DNA of 64,000 nucleotides from Incurvaria masculella (taxonomy: Eukaryota; Arthropoda; Insecta; Lepidoptera; Incurvariidae). Positions 31,699-42,999 of this stretch are shown here, one piece after another. The notes under the pieces are model-generated. The model was not told the origin of the DNA and did not search any database. It worked only from the letters and a program-made list of their open reading frames with translations. Position 1 is the stretch's first letter. Each line of letters begins with the position of its first letter. The position numbers and the translations under genes are program-made. The DNA is taken from NCBI GenBank assembly GCA_946894095.1, contig OX335650.1, positions 6,634,001-6,698,000 of the forward strand, written 5' to 3'.

Positions 31699-32399
31699 TT
31701 AAGATAACCAAGGCAATCCACCGAGGCGGCAAGACGTTAGTGGGAATAGCGCAAATATTTATATAAATATTTATATTGCATACCAAAGCGTTAGTTTTGA
31801 AACTCGTAACGTTTAACGTGTAACGTTTCTTAACGGACAAACAATAGTTTTCTTCAGGTGGTTTTGGAAAAAAACCTATGAAAGTTTACTATTTACATGG
31901 GTTATTTATCATAAGAAGCATGAGTGTACTGTGCAAGAGAAATGCGGTAACTTAGCTGAGCGGGGGTTGCCTGACAAGATACGCATATATTTTCTTATAG
32001 GTTACAAACACAGATTTTTATGTAAATTAAGGTTTTGTGTAATATGTAAACTGTGTTTGTAACCTGAAAGAAACTATAGTGACAATTATAGATTAAGGCA
32101 GGTATGATAAGATAGTATGCACATGTAAGTGTATGAGTTATGAAAGAGAGGAAATGGGTGGATCCAGCATGGCCGGACAAACGAGTGAGAACGTGTCATG
32201 AATAGATAGATCACGTGCTATATATAAGTCATTCATAGCATCGGAAATCGAAGAGTTGGTATGAAGACATGCTTTCCCCGTGGTGAAGCGAGAGAAAATG
32301 CTAGAATCGGACCGCATGACGTGCCTCTGCAGGTAAATGGGGCGATGGCATGTGGGCATTGTTCAAAAACGTCCTTCATTATCTGAGTAATCAATCAGC

Positions 32400-32676
32400 A
32401 ATGGGTTTTGTCAAATAGCACAATCGTCGCAGTCGTTCCCGTCCAATGCGTCCAGCCGTGCGCCGCCAAACGCTTCTACTCGCCGCGTCGGCGGCGGCGT
32501 GCCGTGGAAGTGGTAACGACAACGGCTCGGGCGCAGGTGGGCATTTCGCAAGTCTGGCAGCGAGCAGCAGTGCTCACTCGACCGTCGCGCGCACCGCATG
32601 CCACCCATGCCGCGGGGACACGGACAACACCGAGTGACAGCGTCGGCCCCACCGCGACCGCCTAGTGCATAGTTTA
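32400..32676 (+). promoter_or_regulatory. CpG-rich island, possible promoter and 5' UTR exon
   Basis: This is a sharply GC/CpG-rich block in AT-rich DNA, with runs such as GCGTCGGCGGCGGCGTG. It stops at AGTTTAT|GTAAGTCC, a strong splice-donor consensus at 32677. Frames on both strands are open but lack known domains, as usual in GC-rich leader sequence. It could be the untranslated first exon of the transporter gene that starts coding at 53300, about 20 kb downstream, but nothing in the sequence proves the link. Confidence 0.4.
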
Positions 32677-32830
32677 TGTAAGTCCGTGCCCGCCGATTAC
32701 CCAATAAGTGCAAAGTGGATGGGGGGAGACCCGGAGAACGGCGCGGCAGCCTTCGGCGGTTACCACCATCTCGGCGGCCGCTCTGGACGCCGCCGCTCCG
32801 CCGCCGCCGACAGTTCGCATTGCGTATTTT
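32677..32830 (+). other. CpG-rich continuation with an alternative ATG
   Basis: Downstream of the donor the GC-rich block continues. An ATG at 32719 opens a Gly/Ala/Arg-rich frame (MGGDPENGAAAFGGYHHLGG) to 32946. This might be an alternative first coding exon, but no donor in a suitable phase stands out. Confidence 0.25.
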
Positions 32831-33394
32831 ACTGGCGCAGTAGTCTCGGAGCTGGGAGAGTGCGAATTTACCTCATCGTGACTGAGAATGATTCCCTTCT
32901 CATTCGTATTTTTACAAACGAACGGTTAAATTCAAAGGTGGCTTAATGGGGTTCAAATATTTTAAATCAAAACTTCAATTTACTGAAAAAATTAAAGTTA
33001 AGCATGCATATGTAATTAATGTCGACTTTGATATTATTATTGTACTGATACATTAATGCGTACCATTTGTATCTTAACATAGGATTATTGGATTTTTTTG
33101 TAAAATCCTCTTTTCCTATTTGTATTTTTACATTCTTCTTATCTTTGATCAGCCAAAATCATATTGTTTTCTTTGAACTGTCCTAATAAGACTTTATCAG
33201 CGGTAGCTTATGGAGAATGCTTGACGGAGCTGCATAACGCTGTCCGTCCATCCCCTTTCCACCGTCACCTTTCACAGTCGACATTCTAAAAATAAGAACC
33301 TACTGATCCTCTAGATCTTCTATCTATAGAGACGGCAAACAATGGAATGAAGTCCCTTCCTAGGCATTTCCCCCAAATTACGACCTGGGGTCCT

Positions 33395-33510
33395 TCAAAC
33401 CTGGCCGGCCGGCATGGTTTTCGCAGCCCCCTCAAAGTTCGGAAACCCATGAGCGACGTCGGACACCTAAATAGGTTCTGTCGTACATCATATGCCGCGC
33501 TTAAAATAAA
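33395..33510 (+). repeat. Dispersed repeat, pair with 7815-7940
   Basis: GGCCGGCATGGTTTTCGCAG, AACCCATGAGCG and CATATGCCGCGC occur in the same order as at 7815-7940. Confidence 0.55.
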
Positions 33511-33732
33511 AAGCTAGCTCCGAGACTACACGAACGTTATATCAAACTAACATCACGCAATCTGGACCATATTAACGCATAGCGGCGAGTTCGCGTACAC
33601 TTTATTGGTGGCTAAAGTGCCACCTTCATTCATTCAATTCATATTTTTCCTGCTAGGATTCATTATAAATATTGATTGCAATGCAGTTCAAGTCACCACT
33701 ACCAAAATGCAATGGAAATATTTAGAAGTCAA

Positions 33733-33951
33733 TCAGTCATTCAGTAACCGTGTTTGCGACCACTGCTGGACATACGCCTCTCCAATTTTCCTCCAGTTCT
33801 CCCGGCCCTCAGCGGTATGGAACCACTGCCTGTCGCCGACGCACTTGATGTCGTCGTCCCACCTGGCGGGTGGTCTTCCCACACTCCGTTTTCCTGTCCA
33901 CGGCCGCCAGTGTAGGACACGATTACTCCAACGGTCGTCGTCTAATACCAA
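33733..33951 (-). pseudogene. LINE ORF C-terminal fragment (RTE-like)
   Basis: The minus strand reads LHWRPWTGKRSVGRPPARWD, then DRQWFHTAEGRENWRKIGEA and YVQQW before a stop. The WRP.TGKRSVGRPPARW.DD...W...A..R..W...GEAYVQQW pattern is the conserved C-terminus of RTE-type LINE polyproteins in insects. Everything upstream (endonuclease, RT) is absent, as in a 5'-truncated insertion. It is non-functional. Confidence 0.8.
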
Positions 33952-34544
33952 AAATGTTCATTTCTTGTTTACCATAACCTTGAAATGAGTGCACTCGACA
34001 CTTTACCCGTATAGTGAAAATTGTAGTAACCGTCAAGGAAAAAAAAATATTGGATAGAACCCCACCTACACGTGAGTTTTTTAGTGTTATTAGGTGTTAC
34101 AAGATGCAATTTCATCTCTTCACTTCCTTGAAGTAGGTCAATTTGCAACTTGTATCTGAATCTCAACCATTTTCGTGAAAAACAAGTTTTATTTTTTTTC
34201 GTTAACACTTTCATTCAATTATGTATATAATTATGTATTATGTATTAAACTAAACAAAAGGTTTTTTAGAAAAAAAAATTAATTAACTATTTCAAAATCA
34301 CATTATAGATTAGGTAGCGCTTTTGCTATTTCGCACCATTTTTTTACAAACAGAAACATTTTCGATCGAAAGATTCGAGACTAGACCAGGATTCGAGACG
34401 CGGATGAAACAAGTTTCCTCGCTGTGTGTCAATGGGACAACAAGGGATCCCCCTTTCTGTCCCATTGACATCGATTGGAGAGTAACAAGACTTGTGATTT
34501 TTCTCTCTCTCCAATGTAAGGACTTAAAAATTCGTGACACTACT

Positions 34545-34660
34545 TTTTCACCACCTCCAGTTACCTAAAATCCGACTAATAACTTTAGGTTACATTGCGT
34601 ATTTAGATAGTGTAACCGAAAGATAACTTTGGGATTGTTTTAACTGGAGATGGGGTAAGC
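34545..34660. mobile_element. Foldback MITE, about 115 bp
   Basis: CACCACCTCCAGTTACC with AATAACTTTAGGTTACA on the left pairs with AACCGAAAGATAACTTTGGG and TTTAACTGGAGATGGGG on the right. Almost the whole element folds into one hairpin. A half copy lies at 2095-2150. Confidence 0.55.
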
Positions 34661-35284
34661 GGGCGTTAGTACAATCGTAGTACAGATGACAAAAATGAAT
34701 CATTGTGCATAATGTTTCTATATGTATCTGTTGAGACTTAGATCATCGACCGCTAGGCAAACTAACGGAATGTCGTTCTTTATTGAACAAAGATGATATT
34801 CTATCGAGATGTAACGTTGTTTTAAAACATATATATAGCACGGACATATATGCATTCGTATTTTTTGCTTTTTCGTACGCAAGTAAATACGTTCTTTGGA
34901 TGGAGAAGGATGTAAGAAGCCTCGACCGTGAACTAACCTGGAAAAAATAACGAAGGTCAATCTACTAAAGTTTGTTTTCTTAAGGATGTAGAATATCTAT
35001 TACGAGGCATTGAAAGTCAATTGCGGTGGAGTTACTAAAGAAACTGTTTTGGCCGTAACTGAATCAGTGGAAACTCTTCCCACGTTAACCTGCTGATTCT
35101 TGCTCAACCTTACCTACACTTTACCTTATAAAGTAGTTATTTATAGATATTTCTTTAATAAATGCATCCTTGCTTCACGGTTACTTCGACATGGTTTATT
35201 TTGTTGGTACCTCTACTGAATTCTTGCATATTCTCGTTTTAACCATAGAATAATACAAGAATAGTAGTATTAAAAGTCAGCCTT

Positions 35285-35628
35285 GTCAGCCTCGGCAGCC
35301 CAGTCTCTCGACGCTTGGTGAAGCAATTCTAAGCGCCGTTGGGTTCTAGATGGGTGACCGTTGAGGCTGGCCGTGGTTTGGAATCCACGCAAAACTGAAA
35401 GTCCCATTTCTTACTACGTTGTAGGGTTAATCCCGCCCGTGTTGGTAGCATCGCATTAAATAAAGATGGTCGAAGCGGCACTGTATATTTTCCGTGGTTT
35501 CCATCCAGTTCAATGAAGCCGAGAAATATAAGGAAGGTCTTGGCATGGTCCTTGTTCCCATGTCGTGTTTTGGCTAAAATAATGACAGTAGTATAAGCTA
35601 TTCATGTCAAGTTATATAAAAAAAGAAG
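35285..35628 (+). mobile_element. SINE with 5S rRNA-derived head, diverged
   Basis: The head keeps GTCAGCCTCGGCAGCCCAGT, GAAGCAATTCTAAGCGCCGT and CTAGATGGGTGACCG in the order of the copies at 5048 and 56467. The body and A-rich tail follow. Several small deletions mark it as the oldest of the three 5S-headed copies. Confidence 0.82.
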
Positions 35629-35870
35629 TTCCACGAGTCTCCGATGTAATGGTGGTTTTGAAGTATATGCATACCGTTGCATGTGTGCCCAACAGGTACT
35701 ATTAGGGTATACACGTATACGTTTAAGAGTAGTGGTTCAAAACTTAAAACCCTGGCCCTACGCCTCCCTTCAGCTCGGCACCACTAATGCGACCCAAAAA
35801 TCTACTCCTGCGCAGGTATTTTTACTACTTTAGAAATAGGCGCTTTAATAGATAGTAATATGATTTTTTA

Positions 35871-36105
35871 TTCATCATGGGTTTCACTTCATGGTTCGGA
35901 ACCCATGTAAAACGGAAATTCCCTTCCCTACTCAAATGTTTGTGTGGCGTTAGCACGACCGAATTGCTACCATTCGCTATGTATACGAAATAATCGAAGC
36001 GGCGATATTGTCCTGAACATCCATTGAAATCGATGTAGCCGTGGATATCCTGCATGGTACCTCGTTCAATTGCTAATGCGGTGTGATAGGCTAATATCAT
36101 CACAT
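35871..36105 (+). mobile_element. SINE body, degenerate, head missing
   Basis: TTCATGGTTCGGAACCCATG, CCTTCCCTACT, CGAAGCGGC, AATCGATGTAGCCGTGG and GGCTAATATCATCACAT trace the SINE body. It is cut off by the next SINE, which begins at 36111. Confidence 0.6.
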
Positions 36106-36108
36106 AAG

Positions 36109-36513
36109 GCGGCTCGTAGCCAAGTGGCGCGGGGACTAGCCTAATGTAACAGAGACCTGGGTTCAATAACGACATGCACCACTGTCTTTCTCTTTCCGAG
36201 TTTGATAAGTGCATTTAGTCACGAATGCGAGCTGCTCCATGGTTCGGAATCCATTTAAATATGTAGGTCCCCTTCCCCTACTAGGTGGTAGGGTTTAAGC
36301 CCGCCCGGGTTGGTACCATCGCATTGGATGAAAAGATGGTCGAAGCGGCAATGAAAAATTGTCCGTGTTTTCCATCCAGTTCAATGTAGCCGTGCTCATT
36401 GAGGGAAGGTCCTGGCATGGCACCTAATTCCTTCGGGAAGGTGTTGTATTGAGCTAATATCATAACGGTAGTTGTGTGGTATTAGCTATCCATGTCAGGT
36501 CGCATAAAAAAAG
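36109..36513 (+). mobile_element. SINE, tRNA-headed, complete reference copy
   Basis: This is the best-preserved tRNA-headed copy: GGCTCGTAGCCAAGTGGCGC (box A region), GACCTGGGTTCAATAACG (box B region), GCACCACTGTCTTTCTC, then GGTTCGGAATCCAT, GGTACCATCGCATTGGATGA, TTTTCCATCCAGTTCAATG, GGTCCTGGCATGGCACC, TATTAGCTATCCATGTCAGG and an oligo-A tail. From about GGTTCGGA onward it matches the body of the 5S-headed copies. Confidence 0.88.
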
Positions 36514-36536
36514 GCATGATTAGCCATTCATTTTCT

Positions 36537-36706
36537 ATAAAAATCGGCCAAGTGCGAGTCCGACTCGCGAACGAAGGGCTCCGTACCGTCGTACCAAATG
36601 CGTATTTCCCCCCCCCCCCCCCCCTTATTTTTGATTATTTTACTTATTTGTTGTTATAGGGGCAAAATAAATACACACTCTGTAGAATTTTTAGCTGCCT
36701 ACCTCA
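36537..36706 (-). repeat. GTCC repeat, minus strand, truncated, with C18 run
   Basis: ATCGGCCAAGTGCGAGTCCG to AAATAAATACACACTCTG and AGCTGCCTACCTCA are present. The microsatellite and hairpin are missing. A homopolymer of about 18 C at 36607-36624 replaces the normal G-rich inner stretch. Confidence 0.75.
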
Positions 36707-36983
36707 AGTCGTTTTAAGAAAAAAATGTGGAATAGCTTCCGTGGCATAGATATATTGTTTTTGTTCATGTATCTCTTATTTTATCTTAACTCTCGATTCA
36801 CAAATGCATCAGTGTTATCGCACCAATGACTTTACAAAGTGGATTTCTCGGTATACACGGGTAATATTAAATGTGTGGTCACGGTAGATTCCCGGCAATG
36901 GTGAAAGAAAAATACTCGTATTAAAACATTTACACTTTTTGCTGTGCTGTGCATCCAAAAACAACCTTCATCTATCCCCTTAA

Positions 36984-37525
36984 GGTGGCCCAACCCGGCG
37001 GGACTATCTCATTAGCGGGCACTGTACAAAACCGTGCTGTTGCGCTCTGGGACCTTCTCTGTTTCAAAGAAAAAGACAGGCTCCGTGATGAGGAAGATGC
37101 AACATGTCCACAAAAAAAACAATGTGCATAGTGTATGATTTGGTAAGATTTACGAAAATTTTTATTTCAAAACGACTTATAGCTAAAAGTAAACAACGAC
37201 CGCTGTAGTATAAAATCTAACAACAACCAAATAGATTATAAATTTTGATTAAATAAGCTATGTCTGATGACTAATCTTTTTAAAATTTTCTTACCTTATC
37301 ATTGCGTAATAAATCACCAAAGTTATTGTATAAAACGCGCGAAAAATTAGAACTCTCGGACCTTATAACTTAGAAACCAAACACAATTTTGCAATGCCAA
37401 CGGTCATCAGTCATCTAGTTTGATCAAATGAAGCTCTTTTGAGCAAAATATGGGACCTCTGATAAGAAATATGGGCGTGATCTTCTTTCCCCGTTTGTAT
37501 GGGGAGTTGAGCGGGTTAGGCCACC
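36984..37525 (+). mobile_element. TTAA-flanked MITE, family B, copy 1
   Basis: The 542-bp body lies between TTAA (36980-36983) and TTAA (37526-37529). The terminal inverted repeat is GGTGGCCCAACCCG on the left and, read inward from the right, GGTGGCCTAACCCG. There is no transposase. The inverse copy is at 44144-44644. Confidence 0.88.
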
Positions 37526-37564
37526 TTAAGCACCTGTGCCAAAACCCACACAGCAGTCTTCCCG

Positions 37565-37735
37565 AAGAAAATACGCCTTACTAGGCAGTAGGGTTATTCC
37601 CGCCCAGGTTGATATCATCGTATTGCATGAACAATGGTCGAAGCGCCTATGAACATTTTCAGCGTTTTTCATTAAAATCAATATAAGGAAGGTACTGGCA
37701 TAGCACCCATTTCCATGAGCGTTTTGGACTGATAT
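37565..37735 (+). mobile_element. SINE body fragment
   Basis: CTAGGCAGTAGGGTTATTCC, CGCCCAGGTTGATATCATCG, AATGGTCGAAGCG and AATATAAGGAAGGTACTGGC follow the order of the SINE body (5S-headed subtype wording). Head and tail are missing. Confidence 0.6.
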
Positions 37736-39281
37736 TGCCAAAGGTTCTATGTGAGGAGTATGTATATATAATTGACCTTGAAGCAGGAATACATGAGTTA
37801 AAAAAGAGCCCTGAAAAAAAAACGACTTTATGAACATACTGCAAGGCTGGACCTGAACCAGCAAAACATACCGTTCGCGTGTATCGTGTCTCCCAACTTC
37901 GCCACCTGCTGTGAACCCAGAATTTTGAATTCTACAGTACCTCCTCTCGTTATTATAATAATATCACGGTCGTTTATACATACCTTCCTCACATTCCTTG
38001 GAAAATCGACGTATTTGCTTAGTACGAACAAGTTTATTAACTTAATGGTATGTACATTTTTGATAGCAGAATTACCAGAAATTTAACGTATATGTTTCTC
38101 TTGCCCTCAATATTCAGCCGTATTGGAATAAACCCAGCAGCTATAATAATGTCACACTAAAAAAAACATAATAAAAATGTATCTTGGACAACTCAGAGAG
38201 GGGTCTTTGCAGCATTCAAAACATCAATCAGACTGACGGGTGACGATTGATAGAGATTGGCTTGTTCTAAGGAGATTGGTTATTTCATCGAACTAAAATA
38301 AAATAGATTTTTGTAAGTAAAATGGACCGGAGAATCACTTAAATGGATTTCCACCAGCCCTTAATGGAGTTCCGAACCTGCTCGAGCAAAGCAAAACTTC
38401 TACTGATGAAAATTGAGTGAAATTAATGGGAAATTATTATGATGTAACAATTGAAAAAAGCAACTATCATAGATAATTAAAACCACGACCAAATTGGAGT
38501 ACCATCTTCTTCGTAAAGGCCAGGTATGCAGCGCCCCCAATTATAGAACATGGTATGAAAAGATATGTATATGTGCTTATAGGAAACGAAAGAAGTATGC
38601 TGGGATCGTACCCACAATTTATCCCTGCCTACCCCTCCGGGAAAGTAGCTTGATTGTACATGTGTTAGTAAGTCCCTAATTTAATAAGCTTATACTTACA
38701 TTTCCCAAGAAATCCACAAACAAAATATGGTTTTAAAACCCTTCCAAACTCTTTGTTAAACGAGTAACTCTGGCAACGAAAGTGTGCACTAGATAATGAG
38801 TCTACTAAATGTTAATATCAATTAAAAAATAATTTGAAACCAATAAATTTACACATTTTTCGTTAATTAGCAAGTTTCCAAATCGAACGGCCTTTTTAGG
38901 TGATTAGAGACACTCGCTAAGTTGTAATAATAATATTGCCATTATTTCGGAAATTGAACATAAAAATATCCGATCAAGATAATTTTGCCAATATCCAACT
39001 CCGAAATATTTACAATTACATTAAAAATAGTATGGCTTCCAAATTCCAAAAACACTTCTCAAATTTACGGTTAAAATTTGCGAAACAGGATAATGTAAAC
39101 GCGATGAAACTATTTTTACTAAATGTATGTGGTATTAAGTAAGTTGGACAATAAAGATTATGTTTTATGGAATAGTAAAGATGTGAGGTACCCGGAAATT
39201 TAAATTTGAAAATAAACATTTTTTTTTGCTTCTCTTGAATAATTAGTGAACTTTTCAAATAACTAAAATTTTCACCGTCAC

Positions 39282-39422
39282 AGTCACGGATGTGAGCTAT
39301 TCCGTGGTTCGGAATCCATGTAAAAGTTTAGGTTCCCTTCCGCTACTAGATGTTAGGGTTAAGCCCGCCCGAGTTTGAACAATCGCATTGGATGAAAAGA
39401 TGATTGGGCTTGTATCATAATG
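39282..39422 (+). mobile_element. SINE body with internal deletion
   Basis: GGATGTGAGCTATTCCGTGG, TTCGGAATCCATG, CGCATTGGATGAAAAGATG are followed directly by TTGGGCTTGTATCATAATGG. About 140 bp of the body is missing between the last two blocks. Confidence 0.6.
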
Positions 39423-39607
39423 GTGCATGTAGGAACGAATTAGTAAGAATTCTATTGCTGAGTCATCTAGGTATGGCTAGAAAGGCTAAAACTACCAAAG
39501 TGACGCATTTTCTCACAATGTTTTCAATCCCTATTCAATGTATGGAATCCCTTATTCTTTAAATGTTTTTTTTATCAATAATTTCGTTAAGCGTATCCTA
39601 AAGGAAG

Positions 39608-39690
39608 CGACACATTGCAATCCCGCCCGGGTATCATAACGGCAGTTTAGTAGTTTTAGCCATCCATGGTAGGTTGCATAAAAAAAAGAT
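39608..39690 (+). mobile_element. SINE tail with internal deletion
   Basis: ATCCCGCCCGGGT joins directly to ATCATAACGGCAG, TTTTAGCCATCCATGG and GCATAAAAAAAAG, skipping most of the body. Confidence 0.5.
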
Positions 39691-40539
39691 AGCGCTTTCG
39701 GTACAATCTGTCAAATGCATACAATATTTTTGACAGGCGATATCACCTCCTCGATAGCGCCAACTCGATAGGGTTCGTAGCAGGACCGTGCCATATATCT
39801 ATAATTACGAATCCATCATAAACAGAATTAAGGTTAGTGTATACAGGCTTTTAAGTTGTACTCTTGGTTATTTCATGTTATATCAGCACTCAATATTTTC
39901 AAAAAAAAAAATGTTAGACGCCGAAATTTGAGCTTTTACCGAGTTTTAATGAGATAACGATAGTTTTCTGCCCAGATAAACTTCATTGTTGTATGCGCGT
40001 TAAAATCGTTTTCAGACGAGCGAAATTTATGTTTTTGGTCTGTAAAGCCCACTTTGTAACATAAATTAATATAAGTTTCACGCTTATTTACTAGATAAAT
40101 ATGTGATCTAATACCACAAAAAAGAAAAGTGTCTAAATCGTTTATAGTTTCAAAGCGCTGGCCTAAAAACCTAGTAAAAACCTAGTAAATAGGTGTTTAA
40201 CAAACATATTTTTTTAAAATAATATAAGCAACGAATTAAAACTGTTGTACGGTCATTCACTAGATAATAACCTCATTAAATGTAATACAACATTTATCAG
40301 ATCTGAATTAATTCGCCACCTCTAAAATATTTACACCTCTGCGGCGCGTCGAACGACCATAGTGCGTCGTAAATGATCTTACCGTAGCCAGCGACATCGT
40401 GAGAATGAAAGCTATTGGATGATTCCTGACTAGCCGTGCCCCGCCCTATTTTTTCAGAACACCTATAACCGATTTTACGCTGGACTCAGCTGGAGCCTTA
40501 AGTGGGCTGTGAAGGAGTCTTCGTTTTTACCTCGGTCAT

Positions 40540-40660
40540 TATGTACCTTAGTCCTTGCCGGGTGACGCACGCCGGCGGAGGCGCGCGGCAAGTGGAGTAA
40601 TGTCATGCGCCCGCGCGTTGTTTTGTGCGAACCGTACAGCCATCGTACAGTCGCCAAAAA
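40540..40660. other. GC-rich patch, unassigned
   Basis: A CpG-rich block (CACGCCGGCGGAGGCGCGCG) in AT-rich DNA. Frames on the minus strand are short and show no domain. I cannot say whether it is an exon, a promoter or a repeat piece. Confidence 0.25.
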
Positions 40661-41950
40661 AAATCCGAAAACATGTTTTACGCAAACTTATTTTTGTAAT
40701 CGTTGGGTATGGATATGTGTAGTCTAAATAAAGAATTATGACCAAATTCTTCAGGACCTTGGACTGGCATTAGTGTCAAGTTACATAACTGAACCGACTG
40801 AACTAGCCTGAACAGCCGAAATGTTTTTAGCAGCTCCTATACATTTTCGAAATGCCATGGGCGCCCTCGCGCCTTCCGCCATATGTCACGTCATGATTTA
40901 CATAAAACAGTTTATGTTTTCAGAATCTAGTCAAATTCGGGACCATTTTTGTCAGTTAAAAAAAATGTCCAATCAAATTGGGAAATTTGAAAGAATCCAA
41001 TTATTAAAATTTTTTATTTAAAGCGCAATATTTGGCGTACGCCATTCAGTGACTTATTTGGATTATTTTCACAATCTGATTACAATGCTTCAAATGTAGA
41101 TGTCGCTAAAACTCTAATTAATATACAATAAATGTAGCATACATCAAGAACACGCCTCAATTATTTCAAAATTATTATTTTTTTTATTGCATATTATTCA
41201 TTCTGACTGTACTATCTCGGTTCCGCAGTCGAGGCCTTGTGCTCCGCCACCAACACGTACGCACGTCCTCAGGCAGGAACTAGTTTGGAAGCGAGCGGTT
41301 TATCGCCTACCTCCAGTCGATGTCACGTTTATTTTAACCATCTGAGCAGCAGTGGTATCTACAAAACGTCCAAACTATTAATCATTACTTTGCAAACAAC
41401 AAAACAAATAAATGACCAAAACGTTTCGTAGTCATACTATTTAATCTTTGGTATGAAATTATCTTTAAAATTCTGAATGCGTAACAGTGAGACTTGCATT
41501 TGATTGCATGCTTTTTCCATTAACTTAGTATGTAAATACATATAATATTGTTTTTTATGTGTATCAAATCTCAGCAGATGAATTAGAGACGACTCATTTC
41601 AGCATTCCCCTAAACATATCTATAGATTTGATCAAATCCCCATCTCGTTTAGCCAAATTACTTTTGCTTTATAATTGCTATTTTGCAGTATTTTTTCCAG
41701 ACTAATCAACAAAGATACATTAGAATAAGATATTTTAAGTTTGGTTAGTTAAGATTCGTTTAGATTAGGTAATATTGGTTTAGATTAGATTAGATCAAGA
41801 GGTTTGTTTTTGTTGAGATTCATCTTTTTTTCCCGGTGTGAAAACCCACGGCATGTTCAACCTACCAGGTCACGCACGGTGGCACACTTTTTGCATTTAA
41901 ATATAAATGCTAATTATTATGATACTTTTGAGGTTACCGCGGTCGTAAGA

Positions 41951-42125
41951 CATGTTTGAAAAATGTTACGGCTTTTCACGCGGCAGGTAGAGATATTCTC
42001 CGACGTTTCGAGCTAATCATTCAGCCCGTTGTCAAGGAGGCATCCGCCGCGCTCGTGCCGGGCTCGAAACGTCGGAGAATATCTCTACCTGCCGCGTGAA
42101 AAGCCGTAGCATTTTTCAAACATGC
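41951..42125. repeat. Penelope-like terminal fragments as an inverted pair
   Basis: The left arm GTTACGGCTTTTCACGCGGC, AGATATTCTCCGACGTTTCG is repeated in reverse at the right as CGAAACGTCGGAGAATATCT and GCCGCGTGAAAAGCCGTAGC. The spacer (about 50 bp) holds GTTGTCAAGGAGGCATCCGC. The near-perfect arms of about 65 bp would form a stable hairpin. Compare the single copies at 228, 4585 and 9560. Confidence 0.75.
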
Positions 42126-42257
42126 TAATTATTCTTATTTTGTTACATATACCGATATATAGATTCATACGCCACGGATAGATGGGATGATAAAGCTAGC
42201 AGAATTATTTATAAAAACACAAGATTTTTGGTAAATATGAACGTTCAGACAATAAAT

Positions 42258-42400
42258 TGCGTACAAGATTTTTAAAAAATAAGTTTTTTGTATGGCCCCC
42301 ATACAAAAAACGTATTTAAAATTTTATTATTTTTAAATTTCACCTATTTCTTGTAATAACGGCAAAATAAATACACACTCTGTGAAAATTTCTGCACCGT
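42258..42400 (-). repeat. GTCC repeat, minus strand, inner piece
   Basis: GTACAAGATTTTTAAA, TTTTTTGTATGGCCCCCATA and GGCAAAATAAATACACACTC correspond to the family's inner segment. Both ends are missing. Confidence 0.6.
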
Positions 42401-42672
42401 TACTTATGGTTAAAATTAGTCAAAATTATTAATTACGTATCCATTAAAATTTAAATAAAAAAATTTATTTTTTTATGTTAATTCAATCAAATCTCAAATG
42501 TAGGAATTAGGGGAGAAATGATAGAATCGAGTAGTTATTTTAATGTCTACAGGCATTTTAACTAATTACCCAAAATTTAGATAAAATCCCAGAATTTATC
42601 ATAATATACCTGTTACCTATGTAGGATCGTGTTATGGGCACCTTTTGTAAGAAGAAAGCAGATAATTAATAT

Positions 42673-42975
42673 AAAACCGGCCAAGTGCGAGTCGGACTCG
42701 CACACGAAGGGTTCCGTACCATCGTACAAGATTTAACACAAAACAATCTTATTTTAAACGGGTCTTTTTAATTTCTTTTTATGTATGTTTTGTTGTTATA
42801 GCAGCAAAATAAATACACACACTGTGAAAATTTAAGCTACCTACCTATTACGGTTCATGAGATACAGCCCTTTGACAGACGGACGGATGGTCGGACGGAT
42901 GGACGGACGGACGGACAGCGGAGGTTTAGTCTTATGGTTCCGTTTTCACCCTTTGGGTACGGATCCCTAAAAAAC
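42673..42975 (-). repeat. GTCC-microsatellite repeat, minus strand, full length
   Basis: It is complete from AAAACCGGCCAAGTGCGAGT to the hairpin end CTTTGGGTACGGATCCCTAA. The microsatellite is expanded but interrupted (GGAC with GGAT and GGTC variants). Confidence 0.87.
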
Positions 42976-42999
42976 TATCCGAAATATTATTTTCTCTTC

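Noticed and set aside
32411..32713. 100-codon minus-strand frame in the CpG island
   Set aside because: GC-rich DNA lacks stop codons on both strands. Composition is Arg/Cys/Gly-biased and no domain is visible.
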